Assembly: GCA_023055505.1 (NCBI GenBank)
Contig: JALIRH010000074.1
Coordinates: 1,397,001 to 1,461,000, forward strand
Direction of reading: 5' to 3'
Length of the DNA stretch: 64,000 nucleotides
Origin: Callipepla californica brunnescens
Taxonomy: Eukaryota > Chordata > Aves > Galliformes > Odontophoridae
The translations under genes were made by a program, and so were the position numbers. Numbering within the stretch: position 1 is the first letter of the stretch; each line of letters starts with the position of its first letter. The notes under the pieces were generated by a model, which saw only the letters and a program-made list of their open reading frames with translations, had not been told where the DNA came from and ran no database searches. Positions 49,568 to 61,760 of the stretch are shown one piece after another.

Positions 49568-52500
49568 TCAGATGAATAGATTTCTACCTTTTGCAAATGG
49601 TAGTTCCTGAAAAGAATTAACTTCGACCAGTTAATCAGTACTAACATTTATTACTCAAAATGTTATCCCTTTTGATCTGGCAGGCTTGTTTGGGGTAATT
49701 TGTTAAAGATGACAAAAAGGCTCATGTGCTCCTCATTCATTTTGACCTTTCTTACTATTAGGAAATTAATTTCAGAACTGAAACAAATGTATTAGTGTTG
49801 TCATTAAAAAAAATAAAAAATGAATACCTTACCTTCAAGCTGTTTCTTCATATTAATCCATCACACTGTAACATGATTGCTTTTTGACACATAACATCTT
49901 AGCAAGATACCTTTGACATTCACACCAGCTCTTATTAAATACTGCACATACATTCTAAGTGCTGGAAGTTATTGATAGAAAAAGGTGAATAATAAGAAGT
50001 ATACATATGGGAAACACATGTTGGGGAGAGAGGTTTTCCTTTGTGAAAAAGTTTATCAGGAATGGTTGTGTGGTTTTAATACTCTTAAGGGTAAAAAGTA
50101 GATATTTAGTGTTTTTTTCCTTGGCGATGCTATTTTTTTATAACTGACAGAGCAGGGATCAATAAATACTTCCAATCAGTAGCTTTCTCACTGAGCGTTT
50201 TCAGGTTTTCTTTCATTTTTGCTTAGTGGAAACAAGTTTTGATCCAGTAAGATTTCAAAGCCCAAAACTTCGTGTTCTTGTTGTTGTGGCAACACTCATT
50301 TTCCTCTATTTCATTTTAATATTTACTGCTGTTTACCCATGATTCCCACTATGTCCCCCCCTCCAAATTGCCTGGAGCTCTCAGAAACGTATCGGTAGGG
50401 GCCTTACTGAATAGCAGTCACAAGTGATCTCTTTCATCCTTTTCAGTTGTACATGAAAGCAAGCTGTATGGACAAATTAAAAGTTGTGCTACTCCGATAC
50501 ATAAACTACAGCCTGGGAGAGTACTGGTGACTGTCAAATGCAGTTGATGCTGAATGTTGAACTGGAATCACAGTTGCTAATGAGGGCTTCAGCCAGATGG
50601 GGTCTGAAGCTTGGGTGAGATCTGAGTAAGCATTAAGATATTTGGATGCTTGTTCAGTGAAATGCTGTTTACTCCTCACACTGCTATGTCTGTAAGACTG
50701 GGCTTTGCAGCTTTGGAAAACTTTGGTAAGAGTCAAGACCTGGGAAAGAATGGGAATCACACTAAGGTATTGTGGAGATGCCTTTGTATCAAATATACTT
50801 AACATGTGGTGGGTGGGCTGCGGTCTTATAGAGTTGGTTACATCAGGTAACCAAATTATTGAACTTCAGCAGCTTCTTTCCACTTTTCCATGATATCCAC
50901 TTAATACATGGATGTTAAATCTATGGCTCATGAGCTGACTGGAGCAGAAGGGTCACATCATCTGCACTTTAAATACCATGTGGATAAATCGATCACTATC
51001 ACGTCAGAACAGCAACACATACTATTTTGCAAAGACAAGTTCAGCAAAATGCCAGTTTCATGCATATAGATAAATTCTTTCCCCCTTCCTCCCCGCTTAT
51101 ATTCTTTGTGTTGTAAAGTTTGGTTTTGTTTTCCTTTAAAATATCCTTTCTGGCATTGAACGAGCCTGAGAAAAATGCTGTCCAAATACAGGCTAAATTT
51201 ACAAACTGTAAGGATGGACTGGAAAGTTGAAAAAGTGGTGGTGATGGCTGAAAACACCATTTCATCAAAAAATGTAGCACTACATACATTATACTAGAAT
51301 GCTTTGGCTTTTATTTATTTCTTTTTATTATTATGAATATATTTACTAAATTGGCTAAGTAAAGTAAATTATGTTTTAGAGATTTTCTGTCTCTCTCATC
51401 TCACCTCCCTGAAATTATGTATGAATACCTGCTCACAGGCTAATACTTCAAAAGAAATAGTGAACAGATATGTTGTTGAAAAAATGTGTTGGTGGTTTGC
51501 TATATATCCATAGGACCAAATGCACTGAACTCCGTGTACATTCCAGTAGATAATGTCAAGGTGAGTTGGGGGTGCACACTGCTTTTGGAAACTAGAAATA
51601 TCATCATGATCAAAGGGTGTACATGTGAAGGCAGATAATAGTGAATCACCTGTACTGGCTTCCTAATAGGTTTGTCATTCCCCTAGCAAGTTGGAAGATA
51701 GAAACAAGAACAATCTTTGAGATCAGCCAGTCCAGCCCCATAGCCAGCCAAGTGGTTTCTTACCCTACTGTGTGCAGAAAAACACACCTGTGCAAAGCAT
51801 ACCTTTTAGATAAGAAGATGTTCTGGTTTGAAAAGTTCTTTAGCTGGGAAGTGTCAACCAGTACCACTTTGGCCCCCTCTGCTTTCTTCTCTTTGAGGAT
51901 AATACAGGCTGCTGCTGAACCTGCTCCCACTGTCAGAGGCTGAATTTCTGTTACTTTCAGTAAAAATGTGGTAAATATATTGTTTCCTGCTTGGCTTTCC
52001 ATGTGGATAGTTTGAATCACTTCCATAATATTGAACACACCTCTGAAGTATCAGCTGGGCTTGACTCCCCATGTAGCTAGCCACCAATTCAGTGACTCAG
52101 AGCAATAAACTGATTGAGAAAAATGATTCTGCACTGTGATTGGTGTGCTACTGAGATCTAGGGATAGCACATGGTTATTATATCCAGTGGTTTGATTTTT
52201 ATGAACTGTGCTGTATTCCTAGAGATTCCTGCAGGGTTGGGATACCTCTCCTTCCTTACCTTGAATATCACTGGTCCTTGTGCTGCTGGTGGGGCATGCA
52301 GTGGGAGACAAGGGATAACTGCCATGCTGATGAGGCTCTGAAATCTGCTCTCTGCAGCTCTTATGGGGGAACTGGGGCTTTTCATTTATATTACTCATCA
52401 TGGACTTTTCATTCAGCTGCACTCCAGGACTGTGTGTGTGTTAATCCTTGAGGTTTCTTAGATGGGGCCTGTAACTCTCTATCCATATTCTCTTCAAATC

Positions 52501-52739
52501 AATTCAGACTGTCTTAGACAAAGGAAAACTTGACTCGTCCCCCACGCTAACATCCTTCCTGCCCCTTCTGCAAGGGCACAAATCTGGGAAGAGTTGAAGT
52601 TGGAGACTGGAGGCAAAATTCCTTGCTCAGGCTCTCCTCTAATTCAATAGGAGTATTATTAACTTATTTCCCCAGCTATGAACATATAGTTCATGCAAGT
52701 GGTTTCTGTGCTTGCACTGAGAAGGCAGCTGCAGTGCTT

Positions 52740-53900
52740 AGCCCCCCAAGCCACAGAAAATGCTAACTGTTCCTTTAAAACATCTGCACGGTGACTTTCC
52801 TTTTCCCTTGATCCTGCTTCTGGCTGCCATCTTCCTAACAAGGGAGTTGTTATCCAAAGACTTGTTATCCCTCTCTCTGCCGACGACTCGCCTGACAGCT
52901 CTGTCTGTATGTAAATTAACTTTTTTTTTGTTTTATTTTTTATCCAGAGGCATTTCGGTTTTGGCAGTCTCATCAAAAAAGCATATTCTGCTTTAAATTA
53001 CCCCCCAGTTCTCCAAAATGCCTCCCACGCCACGCTTAAAAATCATTCTTTCTTTTTCTGATTGGGAATTTCAGCAACACTTTAGTCTTAAAATAAATGG
53101 CTTGTTTGCAGTTGGATACTCCCCATACGCAGACACCTTTTGTTATTAATATGTGCACATCTGTTTGCCTAATTATTTGATCTCCTGCAAGGAACCAAAA
53201 GTCATAATTTTTCGAGGAGTTTATGTGAGCCGACCGCAGAAAATCTTCTGATTTGGGGTCACAGCCGCATTCATTCCTTCGCCTCGTGGGCAGCAGTCCA
53301 ATGTCAGTCACTTATCATAGATAATCAGTCTCATCAGGTTACTGCGGAGATTCAGCCAATTGCAGACGCGCAGAGGGTAAATCTGGCCTTAACTCCAGGC
53401 TGAAAGTGGCCTTTCAAAACTAATTTGGGGATTTACAAAACGACAGACAGGCTCTCCTTGTGTGCTGAGCTGCCTGCTCCTTGTTAGTGCTGGTTGGGTG
53501 TTTTTTTTTAATTGCCTAGTTAATATAATCTGACACACTTCTAATGGCCCGCTGGTGAGTTCAATAGGGTACTCGTTTTCATCAGGTGCTGGTAATAGGG
53601 TAAAGGAGCTTGGTTTAAAACCTGTTAAAGATGCAGCAGTCTTTTTTTTTTTTTTAAAAAAAAGCTCACTGTTAGCAACTCTTCTGGAGTCAATGCTAAA
53701 AGATATTAATGTCAGGGCTTGCTTTGCTACCAGGCTGAATTCTGTGTGCTTTTGTGAATATTCGGTAAATAGGAAATTGCCAGCCCCTGTGGCAAGTCCT
53801 CGAATGAGACTTTGGGATGCAAGAATATCTAGCCGAGTCTGAAGCAGAATAAACTTGGGCCACGGGAGAAAACCCACTGAGCAGTGCACAAACACCAAGA
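52740..53900. promoter_or_regulatory. Candidate conserved non-coding enhancer cluster
   Basis: About 1.1 kb almost free of interspersed repeats. It keeps unusual CpG clusters for this intron (gccgacgactcgcc near 52880, gagccgaccgc near 53228, ttcgcctcg near 53278, agacgcg near 53364). It also carries homeodomain-like cores (gtaaattaac, cctaattatttgat, cctagttaatataatc), a CCAAT core (agccaattgc) and GATA-type sites (atagataatcag). Such texture is typical of ultraconserved intronic enhancers, which in vertebrates often sit in large introns next to developmental regulators. The longest open frame in the window (minus strand, 53389-53958) crosses it but encodes nothing recognisable and runs through the T/A homopolymer. 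Conservation must be tested by alignment. Confidence 0.5.
53642..53663. repeat. T14A8 tract
   Basis: Fourteen T followed directly by eight A: a self-complementary, intrinsically bent tract inside the candidate enhancer cluster. Confidence 0.85.
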
Positions 53901-54507
53901 GGATTGTCTCAAATCCATGTCTTGGTCTGAGAGTAGGGATAGGTCCATTTCTGACCATCTCTCTGTGGGGAGAGGCTGTTCAGGGGAGAAATTCTCCATT
54001 CCTAGAGAGCATGCAGCAGGTGAGAGAACCACTGGTAAGCTGTAGGCTGCAATTCTGCAAAGTCAGGGAGGATCTAACCAGGCACATTTTGTCCTTCTGT
54101 GCTGGAGTTAAGTATTGCAGTGTCCAGCACTGCTGAAACATTCATTTTTTTTTTCCTGATGGAGTATGACCTACTTAAACATTTCTGAGATAAAATGACC
54201 ATTTTTCAATTCCTTACGTGCCCCAGCAGCTACTCCCAGCTCTATTTCTAATTGAAGAGAAACTGTTAAAACTGAAGTCAGAATTAAAAAGTCTCACTGA
54301 AAATGAAGGCTTTTAAAGGTTAGGGTTTTCTGTTCACATAGGTTGCTTCTTTCAAAATGTTAGACTGTTAGACCTCAAGAGGTCCTGGTCTTAAAACATT
54401 TCTAATTTGTGCGTGCTTTCAATTTCTTGTTGTATGTTTTGACTTAATTCATTTTGCTTAAAAATTTTTGCTTTGATAGAACTGAGCATCGGTTGAATCT
54501 TCTGGTA

Positions 54508-54868
54508 TTATTCAGTCTGGAGAAGAGAATGTTCAGGAGACATTACTGCTCCCTACAATGCCCTGAAGCAGGGTGTGGAATGGTGGGGTTTGGCCTCTGA
54601 TCTCAGATAACAGTGAAAGGATGAGAGGCGATGGCCTTAAGTTGCATCAGGAGAGGTTCAGGTTGGATATCAGGAAAGAATTCTCCAAAAGAGTGGTGAT
54701 GCACTGACACGGGCTGCCCAGGGAGTTAGTGGAGTCCTCGTCTGTGGAAGTGTTCAGCACCTGTGGAGATGTGGTACTGAGAGAAATGGTTATTGGACAT
54801 GGAGGGAGCGGGTTGGCAGTTGGACTCCATGATCTGAGTCGTCCTTTCCAACCTTAATAATTCTATGT
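54508..54868 (+). mobile_element. CR1 LINE, 5'-truncated 3' end
   Basis: About 360 bases matching the 3' end of avian CR1. In order: cagtctggagaagagaatg, the segment aagttgcatcaggagaggtt, ggttggatatcaggaaagaa, ggctgcccagggagttagtgg, and the terminal agttggactccatgatctg with cctttccaacc and ttctatg. It is 5'-truncated, as is usual for CR1, and lies in + orientation. Numerous substitutions and small indels mark it as moderately old. No coding part is retained. Confidence 0.93.
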
Positions 54869-55419
54869 TTTAATGACTGAACTTGCAGTAATTCTTCCTT
54901 GTCCCTTGCTGTGAACTTCCTGTCTCATGTATCTGAAGGGACTGATACGGAGCTAGCAGTCAGCCCTCCTTTGACTTTTCAAATAGGGATGGATGAAAGC
55001 TGTGGGCTAATTTAGCTTTGAACTATATGTAGTTTGGATGCATGCTTACAGCTGAACTTTGAAACAGAACCAGGCTTTATTGAGTGAGTCAACATTATTT
55101 CATCAGACCCTTTGGATTTCCATGGTTTCTTGGCATGTGTATTTGTTAACTGACTGCCACCTGTGCTCTCTGATCCATGTTGTGTGCCTGTTATGCAGTC
55201 TCTACATTTCCTGCCTATGGGGCTTTGATTGACATCGATTTTTCCAGGGAGAATGGGCTGTGGTGGAGCCCCCAAGACATCTGTGCATGCAATGAGCTAT
55301 AGGGCTGCCCCATCTGCTCTGGGACAGTCAAGGTCAGAGGACCAGGGACACCAATTCTGCTTGAAATTGAGACTGCACTGCTTTTCTTTTGTGTTTGGTG
55401 CTGTGGCTGAGATGGGAAA

Positions 55420-55730
55420 GCCTTGCCTGTGCCCTCGTATCACACTGCTATCCCTTTTATTTTCTTTGTGATCACCGCTGGAAATTTTGTCCGATTAGAA
55501 GAAACTTTTACCTCTATTAAGCCCCCGAATCTCCATCAAGCATCTGATAGACTGGGCCCTAACGGCAGCCGCTTTACTTCTTTTCAGGCACCATCCATCA
55601 GGCTGACAGTGACTGCCGATGGGCCAGTCATATTGTCTATATTTCATACACAAACATCAGGCCTGCTGACAGCACTTTGCACACTCGGAAATTGCTTTTG
55701 CTGTGAGCTGAATTTCAACTAGAGCTTTTT
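55420..55730. promoter_or_regulatory. Candidate conserved non-coding element
   Basis: About 300 bases of balanced composition with retained CpGs spread evenly (accgctgg, gtccgatt, cccccgaat, aacggcagccgc, tgccgatggg, actcgg) and no repeat signature. The + frame is open here for 99 codons, but I recognise no protein and see no matching splice sites at its borders. It reads like a deeply conserved regulatory element; that is an inference from texture. Confidence 0.45.
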
Positions 55731-57811
55731 TGCTGGCTCCATCTCTCAGTGTTTATGACCCTCAGGAGCAGAGGAACTGCTGTGAATAGATAATGCTGAA
55801 AGCACTCTTGTAGCACAGAAGGTTTCATGTCTGAAGTATTTAATGTTTACAGCAAATTTGGTGTTTGTTAATTTGCATTTTTATGCATTCCTTAAAGAAC
55901 TGTCACCTTATTCTTCTGCTTGTCCTTTGTACAGATGTGTGGCAATTTCTGCTGGGGGGACAGTGCTGATAGGGGCGGGGGGGAAAGAGGAGAAGAGGTG
56001 TTAAGAGATGGGAAGGAGGCAGGGTAGAGCTGCAAAGTGCTCCATGGCTCAGGCAGCAAATCTGAATAATGCTGCTTCAGAGGATGGGAAAGCAAGGTGT
56101 CTGAGCAGTGTGAAGTTACCCTTTTGCACCAGGTGGGAATAATTATGACAGATAACCCATCATCTGTTTAAAAGTCAAACACACTACCATACAGGATAAA
56201 GATTTTAACCTGGAAAGGATTGCTTGTCATTCCCTTCAAAAAGTAAGCATGTTATTTTCATTTCTGGAAAGGACAGCTACCTGCTCATAACGCACCCCTC
56301 CTAGCAGATTAATTGTATTTCTTGTCGGTATAGAAATCCAGTTCAGTGCAACTCTACTTGTTACACCTGTGCCATATGTGAGTTTTCACTTGGGTTGGTA
56401 CCTAAGGGACTGTGAGTCTGTGGGTATGCTGAAACCTTTATACCACTGTGCATGTTTTTCCAGGAAGAAACGTGCTGTGTTCACCTATCTCTTTGTTTCC
56501 AGCTGTCCTTGAGAAAGTTTGTGCCCAGGTATCTCTTGGAAACTGGAGAGAGGACGGGGAGGAAATAAAGATGGCTGTTTAGAAAGTTTGCAGTAGTTTC
56601 AGTTGAACTATGGAGGTCACATGGATTAACCTACCCCTGCCAACTGTCCCCCAGGCAATCAGAGTGCTGCAGCCGGCCAGGCAGTTTTATAAGGACTGTA
56701 AAGAATGTACAGAGACGTATCCCTGTAAAACCATCTCTTACCTGAAAGCTCAATGAGCCATGAAATTCAGGAAAAGAACAGCCATTTCTTGGGAAAACGT
56801 AATGTTAAATGTCCCAAAATTAAACTCCAAGCCAGTATATTTTTGATGTGCAGCTTGAGTAGCCTGTGTTCAAGGAACATTAAAGAGAAATTGTCAGAAT
56901 AAAAATCCCATGTTAACAGGAAAAAAACCCAACAAAAACCAAAAAACCAAAACTCAGACTTTTCTCCTGTTACCAGGAACAGTTTATTTTATGTATTGAA
57001 ACCTAAAGATTTGAAAAGTATGATTTATTTTTTCATTTATCCTAATGACTTTATTATTTTTTTTCCCCACCCCTCTGGTCATTTCTCCAGGTTGGAGAGA
57101 GCTGGAGAATCAATTCACCAGTTTGTCTGCATACATGCACTTGATTTTATTGTCATGCTCTAGCTCAATATCTTCAGTTTTGGTAGCAAACTATAAAGGA
57201 TAACGTTTATCTCCATGTTCTTTTTTGCACAGCCCAACTGACATTTGTGTTAGTGATTATTATTTTTTTCCCCCTACTCTTCTGTGCTTTGATTTTTAAA
57301 TGGAAACTGAATGTTGTGCCTATTACTTCTTGACAGGGTTAAAGATGGACACTTCTATTTCAGAAATAATTAGACTATGCGAAAACTGTGAGACAGAACT
57401 GATTTTCAAGAGACCTTATTTTATTGATGATATATTGTGTGACCTTTTGTTTGATTATTGTTGAGATATGGGAATAGAAGGAATATTTCCTGCATTGATT
57501 TAACCTGAGGTACAAAGCATTGAATACAAGTAAGGGCGGTTAAGTACACAGCATCTTTCAAACAACAGGTTATCCTGATATTCCTATTATAATAACTCTT
57601 GTGCTTCCCTCCTGAAACATAGTGAATGGGAGTTGTGTTGAGGTCTGTGTAATCACAGCTTTTTTTAGTACAGCAGTTCCTGTGAGCTCCTGTTCTGATC
57701 AGTATCCCACTGAATCTGTGCCACCATGCACTCTGAGTGAGTGTCTTCCAGGAGGAGGTTGTGATTTACGGAGATTGGACAACCAAGCATTCTGCAATCC
57801 CCATTGTGAAA

Positions 57812-57890
57812 GTGAGAGCTGGGGGAAACTGTATGACTTGTTGAAGGTCAAATGCAAAGTTTGTGGTGGAACTGAGGAATCTCAGTGCAC
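57812..57890 (-). repeat. Possible MIR-type SINE relic
   Basis: The bases gggggaaactgtatgacttg, ttgaaggtcaaatgcaaagt, ttgtggtggaactgaggaat resemble the reverse complement of the MIR core (gggaaactgaggc, gacttgcccaaggtcacac, agtaagtggcagagc) with a gap. Birds keep few, old MIR copies. The overlapping 148-codon + strand frame is therefore unlikely to be a gene. Weak match. Confidence 0.3.
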
Positions 57891-58741
57891 GTATCATTTC
57901 ATGATATGGAGGCTTCCTGCTCCTTCCATTTCTGCTGGCTGGGGAACAGCAGAGTGGCTTCCTGAAGCATTGTGGCAGGAGTACAACCTTCAGTGTGTGA
58001 TAAATGAGACAGGAACCAACCACAGAAATCCACTAAGTATCAGTCCTGAAAGATATGGTCCCTGGTAGCTGGTGCTTTGTCCTTATCACAAGATGAGTGG
58101 AACAGAGCCAATATTATGTGTTTATGTTGGGATGTGATTTCACTACAGGAAATGTGGTGATGTTCTTGAGCCTTATCTAGCTGCAGTGTGAAGGAAGAGG
58201 AAGGATACACAGCTATTATATGATGTATGCTATGCTGGGCTGTTCGAAGGGAGAAAAAGAACACAACCACTTAACTCTTCCCTTTGATAAATCTTCACGT
58301 GGCTGTTAGACCATAAACAGTTCTGAAGCAGTAAAAGAACTGCTTTGTGATGGTTTTTATCAACTTTGAAACTCTTCTCAGAGCAGTAGGTGACTTTTGG
58401 TAGTCATGGGGAGTTTGACTTTTAGAAGCAACTGCCTACTGTACCAGATAGCATTAAGGTCTAAGGCAGGTCCCTTTTGATGTAGAGGATGTGTGGCAGG
58501 TTTCACCTCAACAGAGAATCTCATTAGGTATTGATGGAAGGAAGTGACACATCAAGGGGACATTCAACCCCTTTCTTTTCTCTTCCTATGTTAGCCATTG
58601 AGAAGCAAAGTTCTTTTATTGTTTGTGATCTTTAGGGATGCGGTGATGATCTCAGTCCCATTCTGTGGATGAGGGGAAAAAAAAACAAAACATTTTTTAG
58701 GTTGGCTCTGCCCCCTCTTCAGCCTTGGTGTTTGAAAACTG

Positions 58742-59268
58742 TAAGGGACATCCAGAAAGTAATGTCCCCTGTTTTGTTGTTGGCCCACGATGTCAGAAGT
58801 GGATGCTGGTAATATGGCAGAAGAGGGTGAACCTTCTCACCAATTTTGTCACAAAATGACATCTGTCCCTTCCAACCCCTTCAATTCTGTGATTATGTGA
58901 CGTGGAATTGCGTATGAAGCAAAGATGTGACAGAAAAAATGGCACCCACTGACATTCATTGATGCTTGTGAATGTTTACAGAGACCAGATATTGATGTGA
59001 GCACAGCGAGGCGGTGAGTGGTACGTTTCAGCAGTGGTGTCAGTGACAGTGGGTCATCTCTGCTGATACAGATTTTTCCAAGCATGGCATGCAGGCTCTT
59101 GCTCATTGCTGGTGCAAATGCAGAGCTAATGGTGGAGCCTGCATTGGAAAATAGTGTTTTGTAGCTGAGATTTTGCTCTATCAAGTAATGTTGTGGGGTT
59201 TTTTTTGTATCTTTTGTAGTGTCCATAGAAATAAATAGGAGGCATTACTTTTGGAGCGACCTTCCTCA
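58742..59268 (+). mobile_element. Galluhop-type mariner, internally deleted
   Basis: A ~527-bp non-autonomous mariner matching my memory of chicken Galluhop. The ends are imperfect terminal inverted repeats: ccagaaagtaatgtcccc on the left and the complement of it, aggcattacttttggag, on the right. After the left end come tggcccacgatgtcagaagt and atatggcag. On the + strand, degraded pieces of transposase remain: an N-terminal part around 58910-59035 (MKQRCDRK, HSLMLVNVYRDQ, then Trp in the helix-turn-helix region) is joined at about 59045 to the C-terminal end (Phe-Gln-Ala-Trp-His-Ala-Gly-Ser-Cys). The catalytic core is therefore missing. Stops and substitutions show it is dead. No clear TA duplication remains on the right. 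Confidence 0.88.
58866..58901 (+). mobile_element. CR1-like tail nested in the mariner copy
   Basis: The bases tcccttccaaccccttcaat followed by tctgtgattatgtga match the last ~35 bases of avian CR1 (tcccttccaacccctac, gattctgtgattctgtg). They lie inside the mariner between the left flank and the start of the transposase remnant, where the Galluhop sequence I recall differs. The simplest reading is an extremely 5'-truncated CR1 insertion; chance similarity cannot be excluded. Confidence 0.55.
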
Positions 59269-59639
59269 GGCCCTGTTTTGGTAATACCAGTATCTAGAAC
59301 TTATAGCTGAAACATCTGTCTCATACAAACTGTGTTCCATTTAGGATCACTGGATCCTCACATCTCCCTCTCCCTTCTGCACATGTGCGTATGCATGCAG
59401 TTATTCCAGTGATTCTTCCAGGTTGCTCACTGCAACACTTCCATTGTAGTCCAGTATTTTCTGATCAGCTGAGATCACTTAGCAAATGGATGTGGAAACT
59501 TATTTTCGCTCTAAATAGAAAGTAATATTTTATTTGTCTTATTACTATTTTTTGTATTTTCTTCATGACTCTACAACAAATGACAGTAAGTTTGTCACGG
59601 AAGGGAGACCTAAACAGTGTGTAATTCCCAAGATTTCAT

Positions 59640-60250
59640 CCCCTAGAGCTTTCCTGATTATTGATACATTCTGTCAGTTAAGATTTACATCATTGATTAG
59701 TGTGATTTAGAGTGTCATGGCTTCACATTCTTTGAGCCTCTCTCGCAAAGCGAGCAATTTAAAGTCATTGCATGTGATACCAGATTTCAAAGCAGTAATT
59801 CAGCTGCAATGTTATGTATGATCTAGCATTTACTGCCTACCTACTATAACAACTGGCAGTTTATAAACTTAGAGATTAAAATGATGAGAGCTTTAGAAAC
59901 TCATATAACAATAATGAAGTAGGATGTGAATGCCTATGACGTTTTTTTTTTCCCCTGCAGTTTTCTTCAGCATCCTCAGATATTTGGCAGATACTGGGGA
60001 TGTTCACAGCTGTGTGCCCTATCCATGAAGTGCAGATTAGCCATGATAATCAAGCCAGAGTTCAGAGTTGAAGGATTTCTACATGTCTGTCTCCTAGATA
60101 ATTCTATGCAATCTGAATATCTGCCTCTCTGTGGTACATCTCTGTTTGAAGTGTGAAAGTGAACGACATTGTTTGTTCCCTCCAAGCCTCATAGTTATTT
60201 AGATTATCGCCGGATGTGCTATTGTCTGGGGTTTAACAGCGCTGCCAGTG
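59640..60250. promoter_or_regulatory. Candidate conserved non-coding element
   Basis: Low-repeat stretch with homeobox-like cores (tcattgattag, gcagtaattcagctg), a small palindromic CpG motif (ctcgc aaa gcgag near 59742) and a CpG-bearing segment (gattatcgccggatgtg) near 60205. It lies just downstream of the mariner copy. Function is inferred only from composition. Confidence 0.3.
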
Positions 60251-61743
60251 ATCGCAGTTAGAAACAGGATGCTGGAGTGGGTGGGGATGGGGTCACAGAA
60301 AACCTTTAAATTCACAATCATGCCTATGCTGCTTAAGAACTGGGTTGGCCCTTTCTGTTCTTGCCACTGGATTCAGGTTCTCATAGCCCAGAATTTCCAT
60401 AATGGAAGTTGTTTAAAGGTTGTCTTGGCCAGAGCTGTGCCTTGGCATGGCAGATATTACATTACCGCTGTTCCCAGAGAACTGAAATTTCCCCAGGTCC
60501 TTTCATGCAGCCTATCTGTAACATACCTGTTGACATGAAAACAGAAGTTAAAAAAAAAAATGTAATTCATAAGAAAAGTCTAATTATTTGTGACATTTCA
60601 TCCATCATGTCCTAAGCTTCTCCAGAGGAAAGTAGTAACATTTCGTCTCCTTGACAGCAAACAACACATTGACGGACTGAAAAATGTTCTGCTATATTTC
60701 AAACTGCAGCATTTATGAGTAAAGAGCAAGTGCAAAATAAATAGCGAGACTAAAGAGCAGGAACCCACAAAAGTAGGGGGCAGAAGCTTGGAGAGCTTTC
60801 TAAAAGCTTTCTCTTGGTTTAAAAAAAGAACAACAAAACAATCCTTCAAAAATAACCGGAACCTCTCAGGGTGAGCAATCCGTTGGATGGAAGCTGTAGC
60901 AATACCACTCAACCCAGTCTTCATCACCTTTCCTAACTGCTCCTGCAATGGACGCTGCAGCATAGTACAGTTCATGGAGAGCAGTAAGAACAACTGAAGA
61001 CTGGTTGCAAATAGGCTTTTAGGCATCCCCCTGTTTCCACCCATGGCACTTCAGGACTTTAAAACGAGTGCTTATGTGATCTAAAGGGCAGAGAAGAGGA
61101 GCAAGGCTATTCAGCCTGCCCTCCTTATTTTTGTTTTCTCTGAAAATGACACCTAACATTGTTGCTAGTTCATACCAGAAGTGGCTTTGCTTCTGGATGT
61201 TCTTTCCCTGCCAAGCTTATCCAGATAATTCCCCATACTGGCATGCTTATCTCTGTTCTTCCCTCTCCATCACTATGAGTCTTTTTTGGTGACCAGTTGG
61301 TCATGGATGATCCATCTCTTTCTGCATGGCTCTTGTAGCCTTGTTTCCAGCCTCTGTTACAGAAAGGGCAGGTCTCTTTCCCCTTCAGCAAAAAAGAGGA
61401 TTGCTATTAGTAACTCACATTACTACACACGTGGATATTTAACTCCTACTCTTTTCCTGGTACTCTGAGATCTCATATCTCTGACATGTTCTGTTTCCAT
61501 TCATTGATGGACTGTGAAGGTCACCTGTGATGGCATGCACATACAGCTCCTGACTTTCCATTCAAGCCGTTATGCTGTGCTGTTGACAGATCTCATATTC
61601 TCCAAACTCCGTAATTCAAACAAACACTGGGGACAAAAGAAAAGTGCAGTGTCCCAAAGCAGACTTTCAGTCGAATCTTCCATCTCAGAAGCATAATGAA
61701 GAATAGTAATGAGGTGGAGAATTTTGATGTTGTTTGGATATTC

Positions 61744-61760
61744 TTTTTTTTTTTTTTTTT
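61744..61760. repeat. Poly(T), T17
   Basis: Seventeen uninterrupted T residues. Confidence 0.85.

Noticed and set aside
51640..52060. Possible reverse CR1 around agatcagccagtccagcccc
   Set aside because: Only one short CR1-like phrase; the surrounding bases do not follow the CR1 order.
53389..53958. Longest open frame (189 codons, minus strand)
   Set aside because: It runs through a T/A homopolymer translated as a lysine run, has no domain, no splice context and overlaps the candidate non-coding element. Long frames of this kind arise by chance in CpG-retaining conserved DNA.
54310..54330. ttaggg-like telomeric motif
   Set aside because: A single unit only; not an interstitial telomere array.
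57622..58068. 148-codon cysteine-rich open frame, + strand
   Set aside because: The cysteines are not in a known spacing and the middle overlaps a MIR-like stretch, so it is probably non-coding.
58849..59226. 125-codon open frame on the minus strand of the mariner
   Set aside because: This is the antisense shadow of the degraded transposase, which reads on the + strand.
60598..61044. 148-codon open frame, minus strand
   Set aside because: Looked pseudogene-like at first, but I could not match it to any protein and there is no poly(A) or splice signature.
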